64,000 nucleotides of DNA from an uncultured Muribaculaceae bacterium. Its GTDB lineage: Bacteria; Bacteroidota; Bacteroidia; Bacteroidales; Muribaculaceae. Each line of letters starts with the position of its first letter. Positions within the stretch are counted from its first letter, which is position 1. Made by a program: the position numbers and the translations under genes. Under the pieces are notes generated by a model. That model was not told the origin of the DNA. It saw nothing but the letters and a program-made list of their open reading frames with translations, and did not search any database. Of this stretch, positions 54,748 to 64,000 are shown in pieces. Where the stretch lies: the NCBI GenBank assembly GCA_910585285.1, contig CAJUDL010000006.1, forward strand, positions 1 to 64,000. The letters run 5' to 3'.

Positions 54748-54778
54748 CATTGCACATTTAACATTAAACATTACCATA
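54744..54778. repeat. TTAATGTGTAATG repeat family D, copy D3
   Basis: A short run of ATTTAACATT/ACATTAAACATT units filling the 33-bp gap between pyrE and pyrB and containing the pyrE stop. Confidence 0.6.
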
Positions 54779-54780
54779 TC

Positions 54781-55878
54781 GTGCGACATTTGATCGATCC
54801 CACAGATCTGACGCGCAAGGAAACCGAAGAGATTGTTGACCTTGCACTCGACATCATCGCCAACCGCTCCAAGTATGCAGAAGTATGCAAGGGGAAGAAG
54901 CTGGCAACCCTGTTTTATGAACCCTCCACTCGTACACGCCTGAGCTTCACCGCTGCCATGATGGAACTTGGAGGCAACGTGCTTGGCTTCTCCGATGCTC
55001 AGAACACATCTGTAAGCAAAGGGGAGACCGTGGCTGACACTTCTAAGGTGATCAGCTGCTTTGCCGACATCATTGCGATGCGTCATTTCGAGGAGGGAGC
55101 GGCATACGTGGCTGCAATGAACGCCCGCGTGCCGGTGATCAACGCCGGTGACGGCTCTCATGCCCATCCGACACAAACCCTTACCGACCTTCTTACCATC
55201 AAGCGCGAGATAGGTCGTCTTGACAACATTACCATCGGTTTCTGCGGTGACCTCAAATTCGGTCGCACCGTGCATTCCCTTATCAAAGCGCTCTCACGCC
55301 ATTCTGGTGTGAAGGTAGTGCTGATCGCTCCGGAACAGCTACGTCTCCCCGATTATATGAAGCATGAGGTCTGCGACAAGCATGGCGTGGATTACAAGGA
55401 GGTGGCAACTATGGAAGAGGTTATGCCGGAACTCGATGTGCTCTACATGACTCGCGTGCAGAAAGAGCGTTTCCTCGACGAGGAGGAATATGATCGTCTC
55501 AAAGACAGCTTCATTCTCACCGCCGACAAACTGAAAACGGCACGTCCCGAGCTGCGTGTGCTTCACCCGCTGCCCCGCGTCAACGAGATTGCCGTAGAAG
55601 TGGATGCCGATCCTCGTGCCGCATATTTCCGTCAGGTAGAGAACGGTAAATTCGTGCGCATGGCGCTTATTCTGACCCTGCTGAGATGGGCAGAGGAAAA
55701 CAAGGAGAGGGTAGCATGTCCGCCGGAGTTGCCGGAAGGAACGATGCGCAACCAGCACACTTGTTCCAACGCCCGCTGCATCTCCAACATGGAGAATGTA
55801 GACACTCTGTTCCGCCCCTGCGACGATGGTGTAGCCACCTGCCGCTGTGTCTACTGCGAATCCAAACCCCGCAAATGA
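54781..55878 (+). CDS. pyrB: aspartate carbamoyltransferase fused to PyrI-type zinc ribbon
   Basis: Condenses carbamoyl phosphate and aspartate. Residues 1-~310 form the catalytic chain ([17 protein letters not shown] carbamoyl-phosphate loop, [26 protein letters not shown]). The last ~40 residues ([16 protein letters not shown] ... CRCVYCESK) match the four-cysteine zinc domain of the regulatory chain PyrI (CPNSNCIS ... CKYCE in Escherichia coli). No allosteric nucleotide-binding domain and no separate pyrI is present. The start codon is GTG. Confidence 0.92.
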   Translation: MRHLIDPTDLTRKETEEIVDLALDIIANRSKYAEVCKGKKLATLFYEPSTRTRLSFTAAMMELGGNVLGFSDAQNTSVSKGETVADTSKVISCFADIIAMRHFEEGAAYVAAMNARVPVINAGDGSHAHPTQTLTDLLTIKREIGRLDNITIGFCGDLKFGRTVHSLIKALSRHSGVKVVLIAPEQLRLPDYMKHEVCDKHGVDYKEVATMEEVMPELDVLYMTRVQKERFLDEEEYDRLKDSFILTADKLKTARPELRVLHPLPRVNEIAVEVDADPRAAYFRQVENGKFVRMALILTLLRWAEENKERVACPPELPEGTMRNQHTCSNARCISNMENVDTLFRPCDDGVATCRCVYCESKPRK

Positions 55879-56220
55879 TCCTCCATATCTTTTTGACAGG
55901 AGATTCATCTTTTTGATCGGATTATCTTTTTGACAGGAGGATTATCTTTTGACAGGAGAACAGGAGAAACAGGAGAAAGAGGAAAGTTCCGACAGAATTA
56001 TTTTTAACAATAGAACATTAGAACAATAGAAACAATAGTTTATATCTTACGGATAGAAAGAAATCCAAGATAATGCTATTGTTTCTATTGTTCTAATGTT
56101 AAAATAACATCGAATAATTTTCTATTCTCTAAAAAACTCCTATTCTACTGTCTAATGAAGTATAAAAATGTTCTCCTGTCTAAAAAATTTGTAGTTTCTT
56201 TTGATTTAATGAAATAAAAC
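55879..56220. repeat. composite palindromic intergenic region
   Basis: No gene. First, four imperfect units of ATCTTTTTGACAGGAGRTT (55890-55960). Then a perfect 25-bp inverted repeat (56014-56038 with 56076-56100), nested in a wider imperfect one: GACAGGAGAAC at about 55948 faces GTTCTCCTGTC near 56170. The whole could fold as one long hairpin. It follows pyrB and may end its transcript. Confidence 0.65.
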
Positions 56221-56230
56221 ATTAAATTTG
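56200..56230 (+). promoter_or_regulatory. gpsA promoter
   Basis: TTTG (56200-56203), 19 nt, then TAAATTTG (56223-56230). Transcription starting near 56237 would give a ~300-nt leader that contains repeat A5. Confidence 0.6.
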
Positions 56231-56334
56231 CAAATCCATAAATACTAACGGCAACGATAAATAGTGTATCCTTCTTCAAATTTCCAAGTATAAATACATT
56301 ATTTCACATCCGTTTGAATTTGCTGGAACTAACT

Positions 56335-56507
56335 AATTCAACTTTCACAAGCGAAAAGTTGAAGCTTATAAGTTTATTTGCGCTTGCGCAGTTTATAAGT
56401 TTATTTGTTTGATGCGAATAAATGAAAACTAAGTCATGTTCGCATCTGATAAACTTTTAAACTTATAAACTCTTAAACTTTAAGTTGAAGCTTGCGAAAC
56501 TTAAATA
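56335..56507 (+). repeat. dispersed repeat family A, copy A5
   Basis: A ~173-bp intact copy, very similar to A4, in the predicted 5' leader of gpsA, ending 35 bp before the ATG. Confidence 0.8.
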
Positions 56508-56542
56508 ATACTATATTCTAATAAACTTAATTTCATAACGAA

Positions 56543-57607
56543 ATGAAAAAGATCACAATCATCGGCGCCGGCATGATGGGTTCTGCCCTCGCCTTCCCCG
56601 CAGCCGAGAATGGTAATGAAGTGCATATCGTAGGCACATGTCTTGATGACGAAATCATCGACGGTTATATCAAAACAGGCAAACACGAGAAATTCTGCCG
56701 TCCTTTCCCCGAAAATGTTAAATTCCACTATTTCAAAGATTGGGAAGAGGTTGTGAAGGGTTCCGATTTCGTAATCGGCGGTGTCAGCTCTTTTGGTGTT
56801 GAATGGTTCCTCAATGAAATCCTGACAAAACTCGATCCCAAGATGCCCGTGCTTTCAGTTACCAAAGGTCTTCACGCCACTGAGGACGGCTCACTCCTCT
56901 CCTATCCCGGCTACTGGATCAGCGAGCTCGCAAAACGCGGCATACATCGTGACGTATGCGCCATCGGTGGTCCATGCACCAGCTATGAACTCGTGTTCAA
57001 AGATCCTACAGAGGTTGGTTTCTGCGGTAAAGACAACAAGGCTCTCCGAATGATGAAGGAAGCCATGCAGCGTCCTTACTACCACATCTCACTCACCAAC
57101 GATGTTATCGGTCTTGAAAGCGCTGTAGCTCTCAAGAACGCCTACGCTATGGCTGTAACCCTCGCCGTAGGTCTCAACACACGCTGGCACGGAGAAAACG
57201 AGCCCCAGCATTACAACTCACAAGCCGGCACATTCTCTCAGGCGGTGAAGGAGACTCACGCCCTCATGCAGCTTCAGGGGGGCACATTCGACAGCGAATG
57301 TATCGGTCTTGGCGACCTTTACGTGACCATCTTCAGCGGACGCACACGTCGTTGCGGCGTGCTTATGGGACAAGGTCTTGATTACGATCAGGTAACTGAA
57401 GCTCTCGCCGGAATCACGCTTGAAAGCCTCGTCATCACACGCATCATGGGTCAGGCTATCCGCCGCAAGGCAGAACTCGGTCTCGTTGACCTCAAAGAAT
57501 TCCCCTTGCTCATGCATATCGTCGACATCCTTGACAAAGGTAAAGCTGACGCAGACATGCCTTGGGAGTCTTTCACTTACGAAGACCTCAAGCCCTACAA
57601 CGATTAA
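56543..57607 (+). CDS. gpsA: glycerol-3-phosphate dehydrogenase (NAD(P)+)
   Basis: Reduces dihydroxyacetone phosphate to sn-glycerol-3-phosphate for phospholipid synthesis. The 354-residue protein has the Rossmann motif ITIIGAGMMGSALAFPAAENG, VTKGLHATEDG, AIGGPCTSYELV and the catalytic-region Lys in ALKNAYAMAVTLAVG. The next gene, 25 bp on, encodes an exported GDPD, so both deal with glycerol phosphate. Confidence 0.94.
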   Translation: MKKITIIGAGMMGSALAFPAAENGNEVHIVGTCLDDEIIDGYIKTGKHEKFCRPFPENVKFHYFKDWEEVVKGSDFVIGGVSSFGVEWFLNEILTKLDPKMPVLSVTKGLHATEDGSLLSYPGYWISELAKRGIHRDVCAIGGPCTSYELVFKDPTEVGFCGKDNKALRMMKEAMQRPYYHISLTNDVIGLESAVALKNAYAMAVTLAVGLNTRWHGENEPQHYNSQAGTFSQAVKETHALMQLQGGTFDSECIGLGDLYVTIFSGRTRRCGVLMGQGLDYDQVTEALAGITLESLVITRIMGQAIRRKAELGLVDLKEFPLLMHIVDILDKGKADADMPWESFTYEDLKPYND

Positions 57608-57632
57608 GAAGCTGTTTAAAACATACCACACC

Positions 57633-58613
57633 ATGAGAAAAAGCATATTGACGATATGCCTCTCATTGACTTTGACTATGGGTGCATCGGCTCAGATTCC
57701 CGATGCGCACATAGTCAAAATCAATTCTATAGAGGACCTGCAAAATTATTTCAAATATTCTCCCGACCGCGACATCATCATCAGCGGTCATCGCGGAGGA
57801 ATGATGTCGGGGTATCCCGAAAACTGCATCGAATCGTGTGAGAAAACCCTCTCACTGATGCCTACTTTCTTTGAAATCGATTTCAGTTTCACCGCCGACA
57901 GCATTCCGGTGCTCATGCACGACCTCACCATCGACCGCACAACCACAGGCAAAGGGAAAGTTTCAGACTATACCTATGCGCAACTTCAGGAATTCAACCT
58001 CGTGGATCGCGACAAGAAAGTGACACCCTATAAGATTCCCACGCTCAAGCAGATGCTGGAGTGGGGGAAAGACAAGGTTGTCTTCAACTTCGACAATAAA
58101 TACATCAACACCAAGGGTGTGCCCGACAGCGTGAAACGCGCCGCACTTGAATACTATGCGCGTCAGCTGAGTCCCGGCGGCGACTGGGCAGACTACCACA
58201 ACATCATGCTCAGTGTCCGCTCACTTGACGAGGCTCTTTTCTACTGGAACAAAGGATTGCGCAACGTAATGTTCTGCGTAGAGATCAGCAAACCTGAGCA
58301 TTATGAAGCCTATGATGCCTCGCCGATACCTTGGAAATATATCATGGCATACATCCGCACGGCAGTGAACCCCGACATGCAGAAGATCTACGACAAACTG
58401 CACAGCAAAGGGGTAATGACCATGACCTCAATCACCGCAAGTTCCGACAAAATAAAAAACAACGGCGACCGTCGCGTGGCATACCATCGCGATCTTCTTT
58501 CGGAGCCCGACATCATCGAGACCGATTATCCCTCGGAATTCATCGGTCTCCCCTGGACCCGCAAAGCCATCCACGCCCAGCAAGATGCTGCAACCGCCAA
58601 ACGTCGCAAATAA
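57633..58613 (+). CDS. exported glycerophosphodiester phosphodiesterase
   Basis: A 326-residue exported enzyme that should release glycerol-3-phosphate from glycerophosphodiesters. The signal peptide (MRKSILTICLSLTLTMGASA) precedes the GDPD barrel with GHRGGMMSGYPENCIES (catalytic His/Arg), FEIDFSFTADSIPVLMHDLTIDRTT (Glu-x-Asp metal site and second His) and the terminal EPDIIETDYPSEFIG. The ATG at 57633 begins the signal peptide. It is probably cotranscribed with gpsA. Confidence 0.9.
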   Translation: MRKSILTICLSLTLTMGASAQIPDAHIVKINSIEDLQNYFKYSPDRDIIISGHRGGMMSGYPENCIESCEKTLSLMPTFFEIDFSFTADSIPVLMHDLTIDRTTTGKGKVSDYTYAQLQEFNLVDRDKKVTPYKIPTLKQMLEWGKDKVVFNFDNKYINTKGVPDSVKRAALEYYARQLSPGGDWADYHNIMLSVRSLDEALFYWNKGLRNVMFCVEISKPEHYEAYDASPIPWKYIMAYIRTAVNPDMQKIYDKLHSKGVMTMTSITASSDKIKNNGDRRVAYHRDLLSEPDIIETDYPSEFIGLPWTRKAIHAQQDAATAKRRK

Positions 58614-58659
58614 TTAGAACGATTGCACTTTAAAGGTGTAGAAAAGTTTAGGGGAATAA

Positions 58660-58692
58660 ATTGGCAAATTTGGAAAATTAGTTGTAACTTTG
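58660..58692 (+). promoter_or_regulatory. promoter of purE leader RNA
   Basis: ATTG (58660-58663), 21 nt, then TAACTTTG (58685-58692); predicted start near 58699, just upstream of the structured RNA. Confidence 0.55.
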
Positions 58693-58698
58693 CAATCT

Positions 58699-58869
58699 AA
58701 TTTTTCAATTGGCAATGACACAACAAACCCATTCCATACAACGGGAGTTGCGCCGAAAGCGCAAACCGGTTCGTGCGGTTAAGAATGGGGAAACGTGTGG
58801 ATACGCGTGTGTAGTTGTGAGCATATAAGAATAGTGGCGTCAGGCAGTGTGCCTGACGCCCACTTTTTT
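58699..58869 (+). ncRNA. structured noncoding RNA upstream of purE, unknown class
   Basis: A ~170-nt transcript with its own promoter and terminator. A closing helix CACAAC/GTTGTG (58719-58724 with 58814-58819) encloses CCCATTC/GAATGGG (58728-58734 with 58783-58789), which in turn holds three hairpins (58739-58750 with a GGGA loop; 58751-58761; 58764-58780), plus a fourth hairpin (58793-58808). It could be a purine-responsive leader or a free small RNA. It matches none of the classes I know well (ZTP, purine, ykkC/PRPP, THF, 6S). Confidence 0.55.
58834..58869 (+). terminator. intrinsic terminator before purE
   Basis: A 13-bp stem (GTGGCGTCAGGCA with TGCCTGACGC-CAC, one bulged C, GTG loop) followed by six T (58864-58869), 70 nt upstream of the purE ATG. 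Strong enough to end the leader RNA or attenuate purE. Confidence 0.85.
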
Positions 58870-58938
58870 ATTGAAAATCAAGAACACATCGACAAGAATA
58901 AATCGACTAACCAACATATACAGGTAAGAAAAGAAATT

Positions 58939-59406
58939 ATGAAAGTAGGAGTGGTGATGGGTTCCACAAGCGACTGGAACGTAATGTCGGGAGCCACGAC
59001 AATTTTTGATTCCTTTGGAATCGAGTATGAGAAAAAGGTGCTTAGCGCACACCGCACGCCTGCCCAGCTCGAGGAATGGGCTTCCGGGGCACGCGAGCGA
59101 GGTCTTTGCGCCATTATCGCCGGTGCGGGAGGGGCAGCACACCTCGCCGGTGTGGTTGCAGCCTTCACGACGCTGCCAGTGATCGGCGTGCCGGTGAAAT
59201 CACGCAGCCTCGAAGGTCTTGATTCCCTTCTTTCCATGGTTCAGATGCCTCCGGGCATCCCGGTAGCCACTGTCGGTATCGACGGAGCCAAAAACGCAGC
59301 CCTTCTCGCAATAGAGATAATGGCTGTGACAGATCCTGAAATGAAAAAACGTCTTGACGATTTCCGCGAAGAGCAGGCGCGCAAGGTGCTTGAATCAAAT
59401 ATATGA
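58939..59406 (+). CDS. purE: N5-carboxyaminoimidazole ribonucleotide mutase
   Basis: Purine synthesis enzyme converting N5-CAIR to CAIR (class I). The 155-residue protein has [29 protein letters not shown] and [17 protein letters not shown]. The ATG at 58939 follows the RNA leader and terminator, so expression may depend on read-through. No purK is visible beside it. Confidence 0.95.
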   Translation: MKVGVVMGSTSDWNVMSGATTIFDSFGIEYEKKVLSAHRTPAQLEEWASGARERGLCAIIAGAGGAAHLAGVVAAFTTLPVIGVPVKSRSLEGLDSLLSMVQMPPGIPVATVGIDGAKNAALLAIEIMAVTDPEMKKRLDDFREEQARKVLESNI

Positions 59407-59412
59407 TAAGGA

Positions 59413-59510
59413 GAGGCTTTAGGTTTTAGGCGTTAGGCTTTAGAAGGCTGCGCCAAAAATCTAAAAGTGAAAATAAAGATCTAAAACCTAAAGCCTAACG
59501 CCTAAAACCT
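59413..59510. repeat. telomere-like repeat family E, copy E2 (inverted)
   Basis: A perfect 23-bp inverted repeat (59421-59443 with 59488-59510) made of TTTAGG/GTTAGG units, filling the purE-purL gap; the same units end rnr (E1). Confidence 0.75.
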
Positions 59511-59520
59511 ATAAATAAAC

Positions 59521-62500
59521 ATGACAACTTCAAAATCAAGAATATTTGTTGAGAAACGTCCGGAATTCCGCACGGAGGCTGAAAGCCTTCGCCGTGAACT
59601 CAATTCCAATCTCGGTCTCAATATCAAGAATCTCAGACTTCTTTGTGTATATGACCTTTTCGGTTTCTCACCCGAGCTTATAGAACGCAGTTCCTATCGC
59701 GTATTCGGTGAACCTGCCACCGACAATGTGTCGGATTCCGTAGAAATCGGCGGAATGCCTCACCTCGCAGTGGAGTGCCTCCCGGGTCAGTTCGACCAAC
59801 GCGCCCATTCAGCCGAGGAGTGTGTGCGTCTTATCGAGCCTTCCGCCGACATTGAGATCAGCAGCAGCCGTCTGATGATTTTCGATGAATCAGTAGGGGA
59901 GGAGGAGATGAAACGCATCGCCAAATACTGCATCAATGCCGTTGAGGCACGTCGCAAGGATCTCAACCGTCTCGAAAAACCCGAACGCGCTGCAGCAAAA
60001 CCGGTACCCGTGCTCTCAGGTTTCCGTGAAATCACAGCCGCCGAAGCTCCCGCATACTGCAAAGAGAAAGGATTGGCAATGAACGGTGACGACCTCATGG
60101 AGGTTGTGGCATATTTCACCGCAGAGGGTCGTGATCCCAACGAGACAGAACTTCGCATACTCGACACATACTGGAGCGACCATTGCCGCCACACCACTTT
60201 CACCACAGAACTCACTGACATAGAAATCGAAGAGTCAGCAATCTCCGCCACTCTCCGCGATGCCCTTGACGAATGGAAGAAAATACGCCACGAACTCGGA
60301 CGCGATGAGAAGAGCCTGTGCCTTATGGATCTCGCCACCATCGGAGCGCGTTATCTCCGCAAGGAGGGTCTGCTCGAAGACCTTGAGCAAAGCGAAGAAA
60401 ACAACGCCTGCTCAATTTACGTGGATATCGATGTTGACGGCAAGGAGGAGCGCTGGCTGCTTCAGTTCAAGAACGAGACTCATAATCACCCGACAGAGAT
60501 TGAGCCTTTCGGAGGCGCTTCAACATGTCTTGGAGGTGCCATCCGCGACCCGTTGAGCGGTAGAAGCTACGTATATCAGGCAATGCGCGTAACCGGAGCG
60601 GGCGACATCTACAAACCTGTTTCGGAAACGATGGAAGGGAAGCTTCCCCAGCGTGTAATTTCTCTCAAAGCTGCCGCAGGATATTCATCTTACGGCAACC
60701 AGATCGGTCTTGCCACAACACATGTGCGTGAGATATATCACCCGGGATACGTTGCCAAACGTCTTGAGGTGGGAGCCGTGGCAGGAGCCGTGAAAGCTTC
60801 CGATGTGCGCCGCGAGCGTCCTCAGCCCGGAGATGTGATACTGATGTTTGGCGGACGCACGGGTCGTGACGGCATCGGCGGAGCAACCGGAAGTTCGAAA
60901 GAGCACAACGAGTCATCGCTCGAAGAATGCGGCAGCGAGGTGCAGAAAGGAAACGCACCGGAGGAGCGTAAGATATCACGCCTTTTCCGTCGCCCGGAGG
61001 TGACCCGACTTATCAAGAAATCCAACGACTTCGGCGCCGGAGGTGTCAGTGTTGCCATCGGTGAGCTCACCGACGGTCTTGACATATATCTGGACCGCGT
61101 CACTACAAAATATTCCGGTCTCAACCCCACAGAACTCGCCATCAGCGAATCGCAGGAGAGAATGTCGGTGGTTGTGGAACCTAAAGACCGCGAAGAATTC
61201 GAACGTTACTGCCATGAGGAGAACATCGAAGTCCGCCACGTGGCAGACGTCACCGATTCCGGCAGAATGCGGATGTATTACAACGGAGAACTCGTGGCAG
61301 ACCTCAAGCGAGAGTTTATCGACTCTGCCGGCGCGCGCCATTACGCAAAAGCACGCGTTGGAGGCATTGAGAACAGAGATCCTTTCGCACGCGAGATTGC
61401 AGGCAACAACCTTAAAGAGAAATTCCTCCACAACCTGCAGGATGAGAATGTAACGTCTCAGAAAGGTCTGATCGAAATGTTCGACTCCTCAATCGGTGCT
61501 TCCACTGTGTTGATGCCTTTCGGTGGAGCAACACAGGGCACAGAGACACAGGCAAGTGTGCAGAAACTTCCCGTAGGTAGCCATCACACCAACACCGCCT
61601 CCATAATGACATTCGGATTCAATCCATATATCAGCAGCTGGAGTCCTTTCCACGGAGCTGCATATGCCGTTGTTGAAGCATTGACAAAGGCTACGGCTGC
61701 AGGCGCGGACTTCTGTCGTCTCAGATTCTCGTTCCAGGAATATTTCGAGCGCATGCATTCCACCGAATCATGGGGAAAACCATTGGCAGCCCTTCTCGGT
61801 GCTCTTGAAATGCAATTGGCATTCGGTCTTCCTGCAATAGGAGGCAAAGACTCCATGAGTGGCACATTCAACGATATCAACGTTCCCCCGACACTCATTG
61901 CCTTTGCAGCCGGCACAGTTGATGCCCGCAAGGTGATCAGCCCGGAATTCAAGGCTGGCGGCAATTATGTATATATCGTGCGCCACACTCCGGAGGCTGA
62001 TCTGACTCCCGACACAGCGCAACTTATCCTCAACTTCGAGAACGTGTGCAAAGCCATAGAAGCCGGAGAGATACTCTCGGCGTGGTCGGTAAGCTTCGGA
62101 GGTGTTGCCGAAGGTTTGGCAAAGATGAGCTTTGGAAACGGAATAGGAGCTGATGTTAAGGTTTCCGACAAGGATCTTTTCGATTTCGGACATGGTTCGA
62201 TGATTGTAGAGAGCAATGTGGAACTCACTTTCCCGAATGTGGAACTGATCGGCAAGACAATCGAAGGGAAACTGATCGTCAATGGCGAAGAGATTGCAAT
62301 AGGGGAGGCGTTCGAAGCCAACCGAGACAGATTCAACAAAGTTTATCCCGATCGCAGCGGTATCGAGGGGAAAGTGGAAAATGCCAAATCAGGCACCAAT
62401 CAGAGTCGCTGGGAAGGCGAGAAAACCGAACATCCGGTGGTGTTCCTTCCTCTTTTCCCTGGCACAAACTGTGACTACGACATGACCAAGGCTTTCGAAC

Positions 62501-63225
62501 GCGAAGGTGCTGAAGTCAGAAGCAGCGTATTCATCAATCTCACAGCCGAAGATATCGAACGCTCTGTGGAAGAGATGGCACGCAATATCGATGAATGTCA
62601 TATCCTCGCCATCAGCGGCGGTTTCTCCGCAGGCGATGAGCCGGACGGCAGCGGTAAGTTTATCGCCAATGTGCTCCTCAACGACACTGTTAAGGCAGCT
62701 ATCAAGCGTCTGCAGGCACGCGGAGGTCTCATCTTAGGCATCTGCAACGGTTTCCAGGCTCTTGTGAAATCCGGATTGCTTCCTTATGGCAAGATCGGTG
62801 AGCTGACGGCAGAAAGCCCGACACTCTTCCACAACGACATCAACCGCCATATCTCGCAGATCGTCAGCACCCGCGTAGGCTCCGTGGCATCTCCCTGGCT
62901 CGAAGGCTTCGAAATTGGTGAGCTCCACAGCATCGCGGCATCTCACGGTGAGGGTAAATTCATGGCATCCGCAGAACTCGCGGCAGAACTCCGTGCCAAC
63001 GGACAGATCGCATTCCAATATGCCGATGCAGAAGGAAACGCCACCATGACTTCTCCCTACAATCCAAACGGCTCGACAGAAGCTATAGAAGGTATCATCT
63101 CACCCGACGGACGTATCCTCGGCAAGATGGGACACTCCGAACGTTTCGCCGACGGACTGATGAAGAACATCCACGGCAACAAGATGCAGAACCTATTCAA
63201 AAACGCAATAAACTACTTTAAATAA
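59521..63225 (+). CDS. purL: phosphoribosylformylglycinamidine synthase (single-chain)
   Basis: Converts FGAR to FGAM using glutamine and ATP. The 1234-residue chain is the large PurL: N-terminal domain, linker with [11 protein letters not shown], two ATP-binding halves ([28 protein letters not shown]) and a C-terminal class I glutaminase ([28 protein letters not shown] with the nucleophile Cys, ASHGEGKFM). purM follows after 1 bp. Confidence 0.96.
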   Translation: MTTSKSRIFVEKRPEFRTEAESLRRELNSNLGLNIKNLRLLCVYDLFGFSPELIERSSYRVFGEPATDNVSDSVEIGGMPHLAVECLPGQFDQRAHSAEECVRLIEPSADIEISSSRLMIFDESVGEEEMKRIAKYCINAVEARRKDLNRLEKPERAAAKPVPVLSGFREITAAEAPAYCKEKGLAMNGDDLMEVVAYFTAEGRDPNETELRILDTYWSDHCRHTTFTTELTDIEIEESAISATLRDALDEWKKIRHELGRDEKSLCLMDLATIGARYLRKEGLLEDLEQSEENNACSIYVDIDVDGKEERWLLQFKNETHNHPTEIEPFGGASTCLGGAIRDPLSGRSYVYQAMRVTGAGDIYKPVSETMEGKLPQRVISLKAAAGYSSYGNQIGLATTHVREIYHPGYVAKRLEVGAVAGAVKASDVRRERPQPGDVILMFGGRTGRDGIGGATGSSKEHNESSLEECGSEVQKGNAPEERKISRLFRRPEVTRLIKKSNDFGAGGVSVAIGELTDGLDIYLDRVTTKYSGLNPTELAISESQERMSVVVEPKDREEFERYCHEENIEVRHVADVTDSGRMRMYYNGELVADLKREFIDSAGARHYAKARVGGIENRDPFAREIAGNNLKEKFLHNLQDENVTSQKGLIEMFDSSIGASTVLMPFGGATQGTETQASVQKLPVGSHHTNTASIMTFGFNPYISSWSPFHGAAYAVVEALTKATAAGADFCRLRFSFQEYFERMHSTESWGKPLAALLGALEMQLAFGLPAIGGKDSMSGTFNDINVPPTLIAFAAGTVDARKVISPEFKAGGNYVYIVRHTPEADLTPDTAQLILNFENVCKAIEAGEILSAWSVSFGGVAEGLAKMSFGNGIGADVKVSDKDLFDFGHGSMIVESNVELTFPNVELIGKTIEGKLIVNGEEIAIGEAFEANRDRFNKVYPDRSGIEGKVENAKSGTNQSRWEGEKTEHPVVFLPLFPGTNCDYDMTKAFEREGAEVRSSVFINLTAEDIERSVEEMARNIDECHILAISGGFSAGDEPDGSGKFIANVLLNDTVKAAIKRLQARGGLILGICNGFQALVKSGLLPYGKIGELTAESPTLFHNDINRHISQIVSTRVGSVASPWLEGFEIGELHSIAASHGEGKFMASAELAAELRANGQIAFQYADAEGNATMTSPYNPNGSTEAIEGIISPDGRILGKMGHSERFADGLMKNIHGNKMQNLFKNAINYFK

Positions 63226-63226
63226 T

Positions 63227-64000
63227 ATGGCTAAAAGTTATGAAGCATCCGGTGTGAATCTTGAAGCCGGCTACGAAGTCGTGAGCCGCATCAAGAAACA
63301 CGTGAAAAGCACTGAGCGTCCCGGCTCAATGGGAAACATTGGCGCTTTTGGCGGCATGTTTGATCTTGGATCGCTCGGATATGAGCATCCTATCCTTGTG
63401 AGCGGCACCGATGGTGTCGGCACCAAACTCAAAATCGCTTTCTCCCTTGAGAAACACGACACTATCGGCATCGATGCCGTAGCAATGTGTGTCAACGATG
63501 TGCTCGCACAGGGAGCCAAGCCCCTTATTTTCCTCGATTATGTTGCCGTGGGTAAGAACCATCCGGAGGTAGTTGAAGCCATAGTCAGCGGCGTGGCAGA
63601 AGGTTGCCGTCAGGCAGGTTGCGCACTGGTAGGAGGTGAGACTGCTGAAATGCCGGGCATGTACACCCCCGGTGAATACGACATAGCTGGTTTCACGGTA
63701 GGCGCCGTAGAGAAAAGCAAGCTTATCGACTGCTCTAAAGTCAAACCCGGTGATCTTCTTGTGGGCATCGCTTCTTCAGGTGTCCACTCCAACGGTTTCA
63801 GCCTCGTGCGTAAGATCGTTTCAGACCGTGATCTCGAATTCGACCAGAAATATGAGGGCACTGGCAATCAGACATTAGGCGAGATGCTTCTTACTCCCAC
63901 AAAAATTTACGTGAAACAGGTGCATAAGGTGCTCGACGAAATCGACGTGCACGGCATTGCGCATATCACCGGCGGCGGATTCGATGAAAACATTCCCCGT
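63227..64000 (+). CDS. purM: phosphoribosylformylglycinamidine cyclo-ligase (partial, runs off window)
   Basis: AIR synthetase, the step after PurL. The 258 codons visible are open to the window end. The start [20 protein letters not shown] is followed by the PurM signatures [26 protein letters not shown] and [20 protein letters not shown], then [14 protein letters not shown] and [17 protein letters not shown]. The ATG is 1 bp after the purL stop. The 3' end lies beyond the window. Confidence 0.95.
   Translation, partial: MAKSYEASGVNLEAGYEVVSRIKKHVKSTERPGSMGNIGAFGGMFDLGSLGYEHPILVSGTDGVGTKLKIAFSLEKHDTIGIDAVAMCVNDVLAQGAKPLIFLDYVAVGKNHPEVVEAIVSGVAEGCRQAGCALVGGETAEMPGMYTPGEYDIAGFTVGAVEKSKLIDCSKVKPGDLLVGIASSGVHSNGFSLVRKIVSDRDLEFDQKYEGTGNQTLGEMLLTPTKIYVKQVHKVLDEIDVHGIAHITGGGFDENIPR

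Noticed and set aside
54097..55275. 392-codon open frame on the minus strand
   Set aside because: Shadow over pyrE and pyrB; no recognisable protein features.

Overview
The window comes from a member of the Bacteroidota, most likely order Bacteroidales; Muribaculaceae is plausible but is an inference. The signs are promoter-like pairs of TTTG (-33) and TAnnTTTG (-7) instead of the sigma70 consensus, TonB-dependent receptors with carboxypeptidase-regulatory N-termini, DUF5689/DUF6359 lipoproteins, a possible type IX-like C-terminal sorting tail, and a 1.2-kb-class single-chain PurL. No phage, integron or CRISPR array was seen, and no transposase gene, but the intergenic DNA is full of repeats.

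Layout. 0.3-11.1 kb (minus strand): endonuclease I, a small membrane protein, two secreted DUF6359 lipoproteins, a TonB receptor, a secreted endonuclease/exonuclease/phosphatase protein and deoC. Together these look like an extracellular nucleic-acid scavenging locus. 11.7-20.6 kb (minus): ruvC, a DUF4286 gene, tRNA-Thr directly behind an SRP RNA gene with its own promoter, a six-hairpin glycosidase, rnr, a SulP transporter and an OmpA-like lipoprotein. 20.9-30.4 kb: a small overlapping gene pair of unknown function, nested mobile repeats, a second TonB-type receptor, uvrC, apt, a parS-like palindrome, mnmG and ybeY.

31.0-43.2 kb (plus): a membrane-anchored AraC-type regulator, then a cluster of unknown-function proteins, a double zinc ribbon protein, a membrane Ser/Thr kinase, a chain with four CbbX/SpoVK-type AAA+ modules, a zinc ribbon-FHA protein and a PP2C phosphatase. 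The last five overlap start-to-stop. I could not match this write/read/erase phosphosignalling plus AAA+ set to a named system; it is the best candidate here for an undescribed one.

43.4-55.9 kb: a divergent formylglycine-enzyme-like protein, then all genes for UMP synthesis: carAB (minus) and pyrC-K-D-F-E-B (plus), separated by an AAA_14/DUF4143 ATPase gene and a perfect 34-bp inverted repeat. PyrB carries a C-terminal PyrI-type zinc ribbon. 56.5-64 kb: gpsA and a glycerophosphodiester phosphodiesterase, then purE, purL and the start of purM. purE follows a structured noncoding transcript with its own promoter and terminator, either a riboswitch-like leader or a free small RNA.

At least five repeat families are scattered between genes: a ~180-bp palindromic family (A), MITE-like hairpin elements with TTA target duplications (B/C), 10-bp-period GC-rich repeats (R), and two short telomere-like families (D, E). 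Several of them run into gene 3' ends and supply the last residues or stop codon.
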